A stretch of DNA of 64,000 bases from Shewanella zhangzhouensis (GTDB lineage: Bacteria; Pseudomonadota; Gammaproteobacteria; Enterobacterales; Shewanellaceae), in the NCBI RefSeq assembly GCF_019457615.1, contig NZ_CP080414.1, positions 990,501 to 1,054,500 on the forward strand, given 5' to 3'. Positions 8,851-16,705 of this stretch are shown piece after piece. How positions within the stretch are numbered: the first letter of the stretch is position 1; the number at the start of each line of letters is the position of its first letter. The translations under genes and the position numbers were made by a program. The notes under the pieces were generated by a model. That model was given only the letters and a program-made list of their open reading frames with translations. It did no database searches and was not told where the DNA came from.

Positions 8851-9000
8851 GGGTGGCACATCCTTTTGATTCTGTGTGAAAACCTGGTTCCCAAAACCTT
8901 CTCGGCTTTCGGGTGTGACTGCCAATAATATGGCGCACGTCAATAAAAAACACCAGTTAAAATATGTACTTGGTGATGAATTTACCGTCTTTGAGACAAT

Positions 9001-9026
9001 AAAAAAGGGAGCCTTGGCTCCCTTCG
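9001..9026 (-). terminator. Terminator of the pcnB-folK-panBC operon
   Basis: On the minus strand the stem AAGGGAGCC / GGCTCCCTT with a 2-base loop (9005-9024) is followed by a run of T. It lies 16 bases after the panC stop codon. Confidence 0.88.
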
Positions 9027-9041
9027 TATGTCTGTTTAACC

Positions 9042-9887
9042 TTAGCGGCTGAACACCAGATTATCAATCAGGCGGGCCTTGCCAAGGTATGCGGCGCCGA
9101 GCACCACCAGTTCCTTGTCGGCATCCGTGGGCAGGGCCAGGGTGGTGGCGCTGCGCACTTCCAGATAGTCCGGGCGGAACCCGGCATCCATCAGGGACGT
9201 ATTGGCCTTGGCGATGGCGGCAGCTATGGTGCTGCCTGCACTGATTTGTGCGGCTAGGGCATCCAGGGCGGCCTTGAGGGCGGCAGCGCGGGCCTTCTCA
9301 TCGGCGGTCAGGTAACCGTTGCGGGAGCTCATGGCAAGGCCACTGGCTTCGCGCACGGTTTCCACGCCGATGATTTCCAGCGGCAAAGACAGGTCTTCCA
9401 CCATGGTGCGAATGACCAGAAGCTGCTGATAATCCTTGCGGCCGAACAGGGCCACATCGGGCTGCACTATGTTAAACAGCTTCAGCACTATGGTGGCCAC
9501 GCCACGGAAATGGCCCGGACGGCTGGCACCGCACAGCTCATCGGAAATGCCCGGTACTTCCACATAGGTCTGGGCATCCAGTCCCTTGGGATAAATGATG
9601 TCAGGCGTTGGGGTAAACAGCAGCTCACAACCGGCGGCGGTCAGCGCGGCCTGATCTTCTGCCAGGGTGCGAGGGTAGGCGTCCAGATCCTCGTTTTTAC
9701 CAAACTGCATGGGGTTGACGAAAATCGAGGCCACCACGTGGTCGGCACGTTGTGTGGCTTCTTTTATCAGGGTGATGTGCCCGGCATGGAGGTTACCCAT
9801 GGTGGGCACAAAGGCCACGGTTTCGCCATTGGCGCGCCACTGGCGCACCTGACGTCTGATTTCATCGATTACAGCGGTTGTGTACAT
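9042..9887 (-). CDS. panC: Pantothenate synthetase
   Basis: Condenses pantoate with beta-alanine using ATP, the last step of vitamin B5 synthesis. The protein has 281 residues (E. coli 283). The nucleotidyl-transferase HIGH-type motif is in VPTMGNLHAGH near residue 28, followed by FVNPMQFGKNEDL, the KDYQQL motif of the active site and SSRNGYL (KMSKS counterpart). The start at 9887 (MYTTAVIDEIRRQV) was preferred to an in-frame start at 9977 lying within panB. panB ends 7 bases upstream, so the two biosynthetic genes are translated from one message. Confidence 0.97.
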   Translation of the reverse strand: MYTTAVIDEIRRQVRQWRANGETVAFVPTMGNLHAGHITLIKEATQRADHVVASIFVNPMQFGKNEDLDAYPRTLAEDQAALTAAGCELLFTPTPDIIYPKGLDAQTYVEVPGISDELCGASRPGHFRGVATIVLKLFNIVQPDVALFGRKDYQQLLVIRTMVEDLSLPLEIIGVETVREASGLAMSSRNGYLTADEKARAAALKAALDALAAQISAGSTIAAAIAKANTSLMDAGFRPDYLEVRSATTLALPTDADKELVVLGAAYLGKARLIDNLVFSR

Positions 9888-9894
9888 CTGTGTC

Positions 9895-10689
9895 TCAATT
9901 AAAGGTGTGTTCTGGGCCAGGGAAGCTGCCATCGGCCACTTCGTCAATAAAGGCGCGTACCGCAGCGCGGATTTCACCGGTCTGCTTTAAGTAATTCTTT
10001 GAAAAACGTGGAATATAACCACTGGAGATGCCCAGTACATCGTGCATCACCAAAATCTGGCCATCGGTGTCTTTACCGGCACCAATGCCAATCACGGGAA
10101 TGGTCAGGGCCTCGGTGATGGCCTTTGCCAGCGACGCCGGAATACATTCAATCACCAGCAGCTGGGCGCCTGCGGCTTCCAGTGCCTTGGCTTCATTCAA
10201 AATACGCTGGGCATTGTCGGCATCGCGGCCCTGCACCTTAAAGCCACCGAAAACGTGCACCGACTGAGGTGTCAGGCCGATGTGGGCACACACGGGTACG
10301 CCACGCTCGGTGAGTTTTTTCACGCTTTCCAGCAGCCATTCACCGCCTTCCAGTTTCACCATGTTGGCACCGGCCTGCATCAGGGCGGTGGCCGTGGTCA
10401 TGGTCTGCTCCACGGTGGCGTAACTCATAAAGGGCAGGTCGGCTATCAGCAGCGCGCGGGAAATACCGCGACGCACACAGCGGGTGTGGTAGGCAATGTC
10501 TTGCACAGTAACCGGCAAGGTATCCTCGTGCCCCTGCAGTACCATGCCCAGCGAGTCGCCCACCAGCAGGACATCAACGCCCTCACTGTCAAAAGCGGCG
10601 GCAAAACTGGCATCATAAGCGGTCAGCGCGGTGAACTTTTTCCCTTCCTGTTTAAACTTCATCAGGGTTGAGGTGGTGACTTTGGACAT
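9895..10689 (-). CDS. panB: 3-methyl-2-oxobutanoate hydroxymethyltransferase
   Basis: Makes ketopantoate from alpha-ketoisovalerate and methylene-tetrahydrofolate in pantothenate synthesis. At 264 residues it has exactly the E. coli length. Visible family features are KKFTALTAYDASFA, the Mg-binding LVGDSLGMVLQGH, MVKLEGGEW, HIGLTPQSV and the GIGAGKDTDGQ segment. The start at 10689 (MSKVTTSTLMKFKQE) gives the family N-terminus; an upstream start adding 15 residues was not used. It sits 58 bases after folK, in the same orientation. Confidence 0.97.
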   Translation of the reverse strand: MSKVTTSTLMKFKQEGKKFTALTAYDASFAAAFDSEGVDVLLVGDSLGMVLQGHEDTLPVTVQDIAYHTRCVRRGISRALLIADLPFMSYATVEQTMTTATALMQAGANMVKLEGGEWLLESVKKLTERGVPVCAHIGLTPQSVHVFGGFKVQGRDADNAQRILNEAKALEAAGAQLLVIECIPASLAKAITEALTIPVIGIGAGKDTDGQILVMHDVLGISSGYIPRFSKNYLKQTGEIRAAVRAFIDEVADGSFPGPEHTFN

Positions 10690-10747
10690 AATGCGTTTCT
10701 CTACCAGCGAGTGTGAAGTGGAGTTATAAGCCAACTGAGGTCTGACT

Positions 10748-11236
10748 TCAATCGCAGGGCGTCAGTTGGTGAAGCTCGTCCCGCATTGCCTGGGTGATAA
10801 GGCTCTGGACTGGGGTGCCACAGGGCAACAACAGCCCCGGAGTCAGGCATTCAAGCGGAATAAGCACAAAACTGCGGTCTTTCATGCCGTAGTGGGGCAC
10901 TGTGAGTCTGTCGCTGCAAATCACTTGATTGCCATACAGCAACAAATCCAAATCCAGGGTACGGGGGCCCCAGCGCACCGAGCGCTCACGGCCCTGGTCA
11001 AGTTCAATGGCTTGCAGGGCATCCAGCAGCGCCAGCGGCTCAAGCTCAGTGTCAAAGCAGGCGACGGCATTGACGTAATCGGGCTGTGCGACCTCGCCCA
11101 TGGGGCGACTGCCATAGTAGGGTGACACCCTGAAACTGCCCGGGGCTGCCAAGGACAACAGGGCCTCGCAGGCCCTGTTCAGTTGGCTGATGGGCTCGGC
11201 GAGATTGGCGCCGAGAGCCACATAAACCTGGGTCAT
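10748..11236 (-). CDS. folK: 6-hydroxymethyl-7,8-dihydropterin pyrophosphokinase
   Basis: Transfers pyrophosphate from ATP to hydroxymethyl-dihydropterin in folate synthesis. The 162-residue protein shows the HPPK pattern: VYVALGANL at the start, SPYYGSRPMG, QPDYVNAVACFDT, RWGPRTLDLDLLLYGN (the RxxRxxDxD-type metal and ATP site) and VPHYGMKDRSFVLIPL. E. coli FolK has 159 residues. The start codon is only 2 bases beyond the pcnB stop codon, as in other gammaproteobacteria, so translation is probably coupled. Folate cofactor is used by the next gene, panB. Confidence 0.97.
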   Translation of the reverse strand: MTQVYVALGANLAEPISQLNRACEALLSLAAPGSFRVSPYYGSRPMGEVAQPDYVNAVACFDTELEPLALLDALQAIELDQGRERSVRWGPRTLDLDLLLYGNQVICSDRLTVPHYGMKDRSFVLIPLECLTPGLLLPCGTPVQSLITQAMRDELHQLTPCD

Positions 11237-11238
11237 AT

Positions 11239-12687
11239 TCAGCTGTCGCTGCCGGTGTGAGCTCTGGCACCTTCACCGCTGCCGCCTTCACTGCGGGGGC
11301 GACGGCGCACCCGGCGCTTGCGGTTACGGGGAGCATCGCTCTTGGCTCCGCCACGGGCGATATTGCCACGGTCTTCTTCCGACGCTTCCACAAACGACTG
11401 CCACCAGTTGGCGGTCTTTTGCAGATTGCCACCCTCAATTTCGGCGCGCATCAGCAGCAAATCGTAACCGGCGCGGAACTTGGGGTTTTCCATCAGTTTA
11501 AAGGCTCGGGTGCCCTGGCTGCGCTCGAATCTGAGCTGCATTTGCCAGATATCCCGGGCCGGCACGCTGAAGCGCTTGGGCAGCGAAATGGTCTGGCACT
11601 GCTGCTCGAGCACATCGCCCATGGCGGCAAAATAGGCATCGTACAGGCTCAGGCCACTCTCGTTGGCAATTTCTTCGGCGCGGCTCTTCAGTGGATACCA
11701 CAGCAGGGCCGCATAGAAGAAGGCCGGTGTAACTGGCTTGTCTTCCATTACCCGGATGTCGGTATTGCGCATCACCAGGTTCACCATGCGGGCACAGTGG
11801 CCTTTTGGCGAGTCGGCAATGGTGTCGGCCAGCAGCGGGAAAATCGGCGCAAACAGCTGATATTCCTGCATCATCTGATAGTTTGCCTGGCCCTTGCCCG
11901 CAAAAAACAGCTTGAGCACTTCTTCGTACATGCGGGCGGCCGGAATGTCACGCAGCAGCGGTGCCAGCTTGCGGATTGGCGCGGCTGTAACCTCTTCGAT
12001 ACGCATCCCCAGCTTGGTGGCAAAACGCACGGCGCGGATCATGCGCACCGGGTCTTCACGGTAGCGGGTCTCGGGATCGCCAATCAGGCGCAGTACGCCG
12101 TCGTTGAGATCTTCCATACCGCCGCCATAGCTGCGGATAGAGTAGTCGCTGATGTCGTAGTAGAGGGCGTTTACGGTAAAGTCGCGGCGTTCGGCGTCTT
12201 CATCGATAGAGCCGTACACGTTGTCCCGCAGCAGGCGTCCCTCGGCATTGGCCTTGGAAATCTTGTCGCCATCCTCATTGCCGTGATGACCACGGAAGGT
12301 AGCCACTTCAATCACGTCACGGCCAAAGACTATATGGGCCAAACGGAAACGGCGGCCGACCAAACGGCAGTTGCGGAACAGCTTTTTGATGTCTTCGGGG
12401 GTGGCGTTGGTCACCACGTCAAAGTCTTTCGGCTCCAGGCCCAGCAGCAGATCGCGCACACCGCCACCCACCAAAAAGGCCTCGTAACCCGCCTTGTTCA
12501 GGCGATAAAGCACCTTGAGCGCATTTTCACTGATGTTTTTGCGCGAGATGGTGTGGGCATTTCGGGGCGTGATGCTCAGACTCAGGCCCTGTGCATTGTC
12601 GGCACCCTGCTGAATCGATTCTGTCGTTGGATGCTGCTCGCCCTCGGCGAACAGTTGCTTACAGAACTGAGTGATACGGCGAAAAAT
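11239..12687 (-). CDS. pcnB: Poly(A) polymerase I, probably starting at an AUU codon
   Basis: Adds 3' poly(A) tails that mark RNA for decay. The nucleotidyltransferase core has FLVGGGVRDLLLG and PKDFDVVTNATPEDIKKLF, then RRDFTVNALYYD, a tRNA-NTase-type RNA-binding middle, and a strongly basic Arg-rich tail ending in a Ser/Gly-rich region. The first ATG/GTG-type start in frame (GTG at 12513) would cut into conserved sequence: the frame stays open upstream and encodes ISRKNISENALK, which matches the E. coli N-terminal region. The only well-placed start with a ribosome site is ATT at 12685-12687, preceded by AAGAGGTG at 6 nt. E. coli pcnB is also known to start at AUU. Product length then is 482. 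Confidence 0.93.
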   Translation of the reverse strand: MFRRITQFCKQLFAEGEQHPTTESIQQGADNAQGLSLSITPRNAHTISRKNISENALKVLYRLNKAGYEAFLVGGGVRDLLLGLEPKDFDVVTNATPEDIKKLFRNCRLVGRRFRLAHIVFGRDVIEVATFRGHHGNEDGDKISKANAEGRLLRDNVYGSIDEDAERRDFTVNALYYDISDYSIRSYGGGMEDLNDGVLRLIGDPETRYREDPVRMIRAVRFATKLGMRIEEVTAAPIRKLAPLLRDIPAARMYEEVLKLFFAGKGQANYQMMQEYQLFAPIFPLLADTIADSPKGHCARMVNLVMRNTDIRVMEDKPVTPAFFYAALLWYPLKSRAEEIANESGLSLYDAYFAAMGDVLEQQCQTISLPKRFSVPARDIWQMQLRFERSQGTRAFKLMENPKFRAGYDLLLMRAEIEGGNLQKTANWWQSFVEASEEDRGNIARGGAKSDAPRNRKRRVRRRPRSEGGSGEGARAHTGSDS

Positions 12688-12773
12688 GGTACACCTCTTG
12701 AGCTTAACTAGGGGTTAAAAATCTGGCGGCTATGATAACCCCAAACGGGGTCAATTGACAGTGTGCAGGCGCC

Positions 12774-13646
12774 TTAGCCACCACTGTCAATCAGGATTTC
12801 CCGCCGCCTTGGAATAGAGTCCACAGAAAAGTCCGCGACTGCCTGTGCCAGCAGGCTTTCAACGCTGTCTGCATCGGGTATTGGCTGGCCCAAAAAGGCC
12901 AGCGCAGCCTTGAGTGCAGGCAGGGGATTGGCCTTGTCCACCGGCGTGGCATGGTTTTGCTTCGACAGCTTGAATCCCACCTCGGCGCAGGCCAGCGGCA
13001 GGTGCATCCAGGCGGGTGCCTGATAGCCAAATTGATTGAACAGGCTCAGCTGGCGACAACTGGCCTCAATCAGGTCGGCGCCGCGCACCACCTCGGTAAT
13101 GCCGGTTTCGGCATCGTCCATCACCACCGCAAGCTGATAGGCGTAAAGGCCATCGCTGCGCTTGATGATAAAGTCTTCGGCGGCAAAGCTATCTGGCACT
13201 GTCACCTCGCCCAGCAGGCCATCATGAAAATGATTCACCCGGGCACGATTCACGATACGTATGGCACCGCTTTGGTGGCCAAGGTGGCGACAGCGGCCAT
13301 CGTAAACCCCGCCCATGGCCTGAATTTGCTTGCGGCTGCACTGGCAAAAATAAGCCTCGCCGCTTGCCAGCAGCCCATCGATTTTGGCCTGATAGGCTTC
13401 GGTGCGCCGGCTTTGGTACATCAGCTCGCCATCCCAGTGCAATCCAAAGGCATCCAGGGTACGCAATATGTCATCGGCGGCGCCGGGTACTTCCCGTGGC
13501 GGGTCTATGTCCTCAATGCGCACCAGCCACTGTCCGCCCTGACTGCGGGCGCGCAGGTAGCTGCCCAGCGCGGCAATCAGCGAGCCAAAATGCAGTGAGC
13601 CAGAGGGAGAGGGGGCAAAACGGCCAATGTAGGGAGGATAAGACAT
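12774..13646 (-). CDS. gluQ: Glutamyl-Q tRNA(Asp) synthetase
   Basis: A truncated glutamyl-tRNA synthetase paralogue that attaches glutamate to queuosine at the wobble base of tRNA(Asp). The catalytic HIGH-type motif is GRFAPSPSGSLHFGSL at the N-terminus and the KMSKS counterpart is KLSKQNHA. The zinc-site cysteines are CQCSRKQI and a later C in VYDGRCRH. It lacks an anticodon-binding domain, as expected at about 290 residues. I used the ATG at 13646; one 10 codons upstream (13676) is possible and neither has a convincing ribosome site. It lies downstream of dksA, the usual order. Confidence 0.94.
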   Translation of the reverse strand: MSYPPYIGRFAPSPSGSLHFGSLIAALGSYLRARSQGGQWLVRIEDIDPPREVPGAADDILRTLDAFGLHWDGELMYQSRRTEAYQAKIDGLLASGEAYFCQCSRKQIQAMGGVYDGRCRHLGHQSGAIRIVNRARVNHFHDGLLGEVTVPDSFAAEDFIIKRSDGLYAYQLAVVMDDAETGITEVVRGADLIEASCRQLSLFNQFGYQAPAWMHLPLACAEVGFKLSKQNHATPVDKANPLPALKAALAFLGQPIPDADSVESLLAQAVADFSVDSIPRRREILIDSGG

Positions 13647-13717
13647 GGCGCTGTTAACAGGTTCCTGAAATGCCAAGCGGGGCCTGAGCCCCGCTTTCGA
13701 ATTGCAGTGGATGGGGA

Positions 13718-14161
13718 TTAACCGGCCATCTGCCTTTCTTTGATCTCTGCCAGCGTTTTACAGTCGATACAGAGATCGGCCGTTGGGCGGGCTTCGAGAC
13801 GGCGAATGCCGATTTCCACGCCGCAAGAGTCGCAGAAACCAAAGTCATCGTCTTCGATTCTTTGCAGCGTCTTTTCAATCTTCTTGATGAGTTTACGTTC
13901 TCTGTCGCGGGCACGAAGCTCCAGACTGAACTCCTCTTCCTGAGCTGCTCTGTCGACTGGATCGGGGAAATTGGCGGCTTCGTCTTGCATGTGCGAAAGG
14001 GTGCGGTCGACTTCTTCACGCAGCTGGTTGCGCCAGGCTTCAAGGATCTTCTTGAAATGGCCCAACTGCTGGTCGTTCATATACTCCTCACCAGGTTGCT
14101 CCTGGTAAGGCGCTACACCTGCGATAGCGAGTACGCCAAGTTTTTTAGTGCCTTCAGGCAT
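13718..14161 (-). CDS. dksA: RNA polymerase-binding transcription factor DksA
   Basis: Binds the secondary channel of RNA polymerase and works with ppGpp to repress stable-RNA promoters and activate amino-acid genes. The 147-residue protein is nearly identical to E. coli DksA: the coiled coil carries the tip segment NFPDPVDRAAQEEEFSLELR, and the C4 zinc finger is CDSCGVEIG...CIDC. The start at 14161 (MPEGTKKLGVLAIAGV) is preceded by AGGAGA; an upstream in-frame start at 14200 adds 13 atypical residues. A sigma70-like promoter lies 55-83 bases upstream. Confidence 0.98.
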   Translation of the reverse strand: MPEGTKKLGVLAIAGVAPYQEQPGEEYMNDQQLGHFKKILEAWRNQLREEVDRTLSHMQDEAANFPDPVDRAAQEEEFSLELRARDRERKLIKKIEKTLQRIEDDDFGFCDSCGVEIGIRRLEARPTADLCIDCKTLAEIKERQMAG

Positions 14162-14215
14162 AACGCATCTCCTGTATTCTTTGCGTTGTTCGGGCGTCAC
14201 TTAGAACGGCCGCTA

Positions 14216-14244
14216 TCTATATCAAAATAAAACAAGTGAGGCAA
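14216..14244 (-). promoter_or_regulatory. Putative sigma70 promoter of dksA
   Basis: On the minus strand, -35 TTGCCT (14239-14244), a 17-base spacer and -10 TATAGA (14216-14221), leaving a leader of about 48 bases before the dksA start. Found by inspection only. Confidence 0.55.
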
Positions 14245-14319
14245 ACATTTTACATGAGCACCTGTGAATTCTTTGATGATGTCCGCTAATCGGCCGATTT
14301 TCAAATTTTAAGCGCCGAT

Positions 14320-15033
14320 TTACTCGGTGCCAGAGTGGAAAGGTATCGGGATATTTAACTGCAAGCCTTTGTTATTCATCATACATCCATAAGCCAGCAC
14401 TTCAACACCCGCAGCCATGGCCTCCCGGAGCAGCGCGGCATATTTGGAGTCTATCGCCTCGGCGGGCGCCACCCTGTGGATCCCCTGATGTTGCACTACA
14501 AACAGCAGCACGGCCCGGTAGCCCCGACGTTTCATCTCCATCAGTTCCCGCAGGTGTTTTTGCCCACGGGTGGATACCGCATCGGGAAAGAGCCCCCAGT
14601 CCTTATCCAGCAGGGTGCAACTTTTGACTTCGATATAGCAGTCGGGTGTCTGTCCGCCGCTGAGCAGCAGGTCGATACGGCTGTTCTCATTGCCATACTT
14701 CACTTCGCGGCGGATTAGCTCGTAGCCCTGAAGCTCAGTTATCTGCCCCAGCCCAATGGCTTCTTCGGCAAGCTGATTGGCCCGCGCCGTGTTAATGCCA
14801 ATCAAATTACCCCGGTCATCTTCGGCCAGCTCCCAGGTGTGGGCGTACTTGCGTTTGGGATTATCCGAAGTAGAAAACCACACGCGCTTGCCCGGATACA
14901 GGCAGTTTTTCATCGAGCCGGTATTGGGGCAGTGCAGGGTTGACTGGCTGCCATCGTCCAGGGTCACATCGGCTAAAAACCGTTTATAGCGGGTGATGAG
15001 CACAGCGCTGGACAGGGGGGCTGCGTATTCCAT
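14320..15033 (-). CDS. sfsA: DNA-binding sugar fermentation stimulation protein homologue SfsA
   Basis: A 237-residue cytoplasmic protein of the SfsA family, which has an N-terminal OB-like DNA-binding part and a C-terminal nuclease-like fold. Recognisable stretches are RYKRFLADVTLDDG, HCPNTGSMKNC, NPKRKYAHTWEL, YIEVKSCTLL (the E-x-K of the nuclease-like core) and FPDAVSTRGQKHLREL. E. coli SfsA has 234 residues and also sits upstream of dksA. The start at 15033 has AAAGGAGAT in front; a longer reading frame upstream has no support. Its true cellular role is not settled. Confidence 0.95.
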   Translation of the reverse strand: MEYAAPLSSAVLITRYKRFLADVTLDDGSQSTLHCPNTGSMKNCLYPGKRVWFSTSDNPKRKYAHTWELAEDDRGNLIGINTARANQLAEEAIGLGQITELQGYELIRREVKYGNENSRIDLLLSGGQTPDCYIEVKSCTLLDKDWGLFPDAVSTRGQKHLRELMEMKRRGYRAVLLFVVQHQGIHRVAPAEAIDSKYAALLREAMAAGVEVLAYGCMMNNKGLQLNIPIPFHSGTE

Positions 15034-15064
15034 GGCATCTCCTTTGGCCGGGCAGTGGCTGCTG

Positions 15065-15088
15065 CCGTAACTGGCGGCACAGTTACGG
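15065..15088. promoter_or_regulatory. Perfect 8-bp inverted repeat between sfsA and pepB
   Basis: CCGTAACT at 15065-15072 and AGTTACGG at 15081-15088, spaced by 8 bases, lying in the 303-base divergent region just upstream of sfsA. It has the form of a dimeric repressor site; no regulator is implied by the neighbours. The rest of this gap shows no gene. Confidence 0.4.
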
Positions 15089-15336
15089 GCGACACTGCCA
15101 CAGGCAACGAATGGGGCGCAAAAGCTGGCAGTGTACTGTAAAAGCACGGTCATGTCCCTGTATCGGCGTACAGAGTCCCGGCACCGTTTTTTACCGCCCG
15201 CCGTGTCGAAACCCCGGGGCCACTTTAAGCGCCTTGGCCTTCTGGGGTACACTCGTGGCATATCGCCTGCTTCAAGCGCAATGCTTCTGGCACAGTGTTT
15301 CGAGCCGGCGCCAATAACACAGAAAAAGGAAGCAAG

Positions 15337-16620
15337 ATGACACAAGCCATGCGTGTAACCCTCACCCAGGAAGCCCCGGCAGCCCATTGGGGCAAGGCCG
15401 ACATCACATTCGAAGGCAATCTGGCCCGCATCCATCTGCAGGGCGCCGATGCCCTGCGTCAAATCCAGATGGCCGCCCGCAAACTGCGCAGTCAGGGCAT
15501 TGCCAGCGCTGCGCTGGAAGGCGAGGGCTGGGATCTTAATCGCCAGTGGGTGTTTGCTCAGGGCTTTGTGACCGCCAAGGCGGGCTGGGACATCAGCTGG
15601 ACCGGCGATGAGGCCACCCAGAGCGAACTGGCTTCGCGCATGGAAGCTGCCCGCTTTGTGCGCCAGCTCACCAACGAGACCCCGGAAAACCTGTCACCGG
15701 TGAAACTGGCCACTCAGGCCGGTCACTGGATTAAAGAACTCGGTGGCGACAAGGTGAGCTTTCGCATCATCGAAGGCGAGCAACTGCTGGAAGAGCAGTG
15801 GATTGGTATCCACGCCGTTGGCCGCGGCAGCGAGCGTCCACCTGCGATGCTGGAGCTGGACTATAACCCGCTGGGCGCCGATGCCCCTGTGTCTGTGGCA
15901 TTGGTTGGCAAGGGCATTACCTTCGACTCGGGCGGCTACAGCCTCAAGGCCAGCGAAGGCATGCTCAATATGAAGTGCGACATGGGCGGCGCTGCCACCA
16001 TCACGGGCGCACTGGGGCTGGCCATTAAAAATGGCCTGAACAAGCGCGTTAAGCTGTTTTTGTGCTGCGCCGAAAACCTGGTCAGCGGCCGTGCCTATAA
16101 GCTTGGCGATATCCTCACTTACAAAAACGGTGTGACAGTGGAAGTGGTCAACACAGACGCCGAAGGCCGCCTGGTGCTGGCCGACGGTTTGCAGGCCGCC
16201 TCTGCCACAGGTGCACCCCTGATTATCGATGCCGCCACCCTCACAGGCGCCGCCGTGATGGCCGTGGGCGGGAACTACAACGCCATCTTCTCGCCCGACG
16301 AAGCCGTGATTGCGCTGACCCGTGAAAAGGCCCGCAGTGTGGCCGAGCGGGTATGGCCACTGCCGCTGGACCCATGGCACAAAGACATGTGCCCATCGGC
16401 CTATGCCGATACCGCCAACAGCCGTCCGGTGAAGGGCGGCGGCGCCGGTGGTGCCTCCAATGCTGCGGGCTTCCTGTGGCGCTTTGTACGCGACGATGCC
16501 AAGTGGCTGCACATGGACCTTGCCGGCTCCTTTGAAGACAGCGCAGGAGCGTTGTGGGCCGCCGGTGCCACCACCCACGGTGTGCTCACCCTGGCCGCGC
16601 TGATTAAAGACGCCGACTAA
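15337..16620 (+). CDS. pepB: Peptidase B (M17 leucyl aminopeptidase family)
   Basis: A cytosolic dizinc aminopeptidase. At 427 residues it equals E. coli PepB and aligns to it by eye throughout (LVGKGITFDSGGYSLK, MKCDMGGAATITGAL, and the metal/catalytic signature NTDAEGRLVLAD). The N-terminal domain is the short PepB type, not the longer PepA type, so it is distinct from the pepA gene at 30.7 kb. The ATG at 15337 follows AGGAAG; a start 14 codons upstream was rejected. A terminator lies 28 bases after the stop codon. It likely degrades short peptides with broad N-terminal preference, including acidic residues. Confidence 0.95.
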   Translation: MTQAMRVTLTQEAPAAHWGKADITFEGNLARIHLQGADALRQIQMAARKLRSQGIASAALEGEGWDLNRQWVFAQGFVTAKAGWDISWTGDEATQSELASRMEAARFVRQLTNETPENLSPVKLATQAGHWIKELGGDKVSFRIIEGEQLLEEQWIGIHAVGRGSERPPAMLELDYNPLGADAPVSVALVGKGITFDSGGYSLKASEGMLNMKCDMGGAATITGALGLAIKNGLNKRVKLFLCCAENLVSGRAYKLGDILTYKNGVTVEVVNTDAEGRLVLADGLQAASATGAPLIIDAATLTGAAVMAVGGNYNAIFSPDEAVIALTREKARSVAERVWPLPLDPWHKDMCPSAYADTANSRPVKGGGAGGASNAAGFLWRFVRDDAKWLHMDLAGSFEDSAGALWAAGATTHGVLTLAALIKDAD

Positions 16621-16648
16621 CGGCGAATTTGGCGGTTAAACGCTCACC

Positions 16649-16673
16649 AAAAAGGCCGCTATGCGGCCTTTTT
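16649..16673. terminator. Terminator between pepB and the GGDEF gene
   Basis: AAAAAGGCCGC / GCGGCCTTTTT with loop TAT; A-run on one side and T-run on the other, so it can serve both converging transcripts. Confidence 0.88.
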
Positions 16674-16705
16674 GCTTGCTTGACTCACGTACAGGAGCTG
16701 GACGC

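Noticed and set aside
11257..12711. 484-codon plus-strand open frame
   Set aside because: Antisense shadow of pcnB, whose conserved protein motifs fill the other strand.
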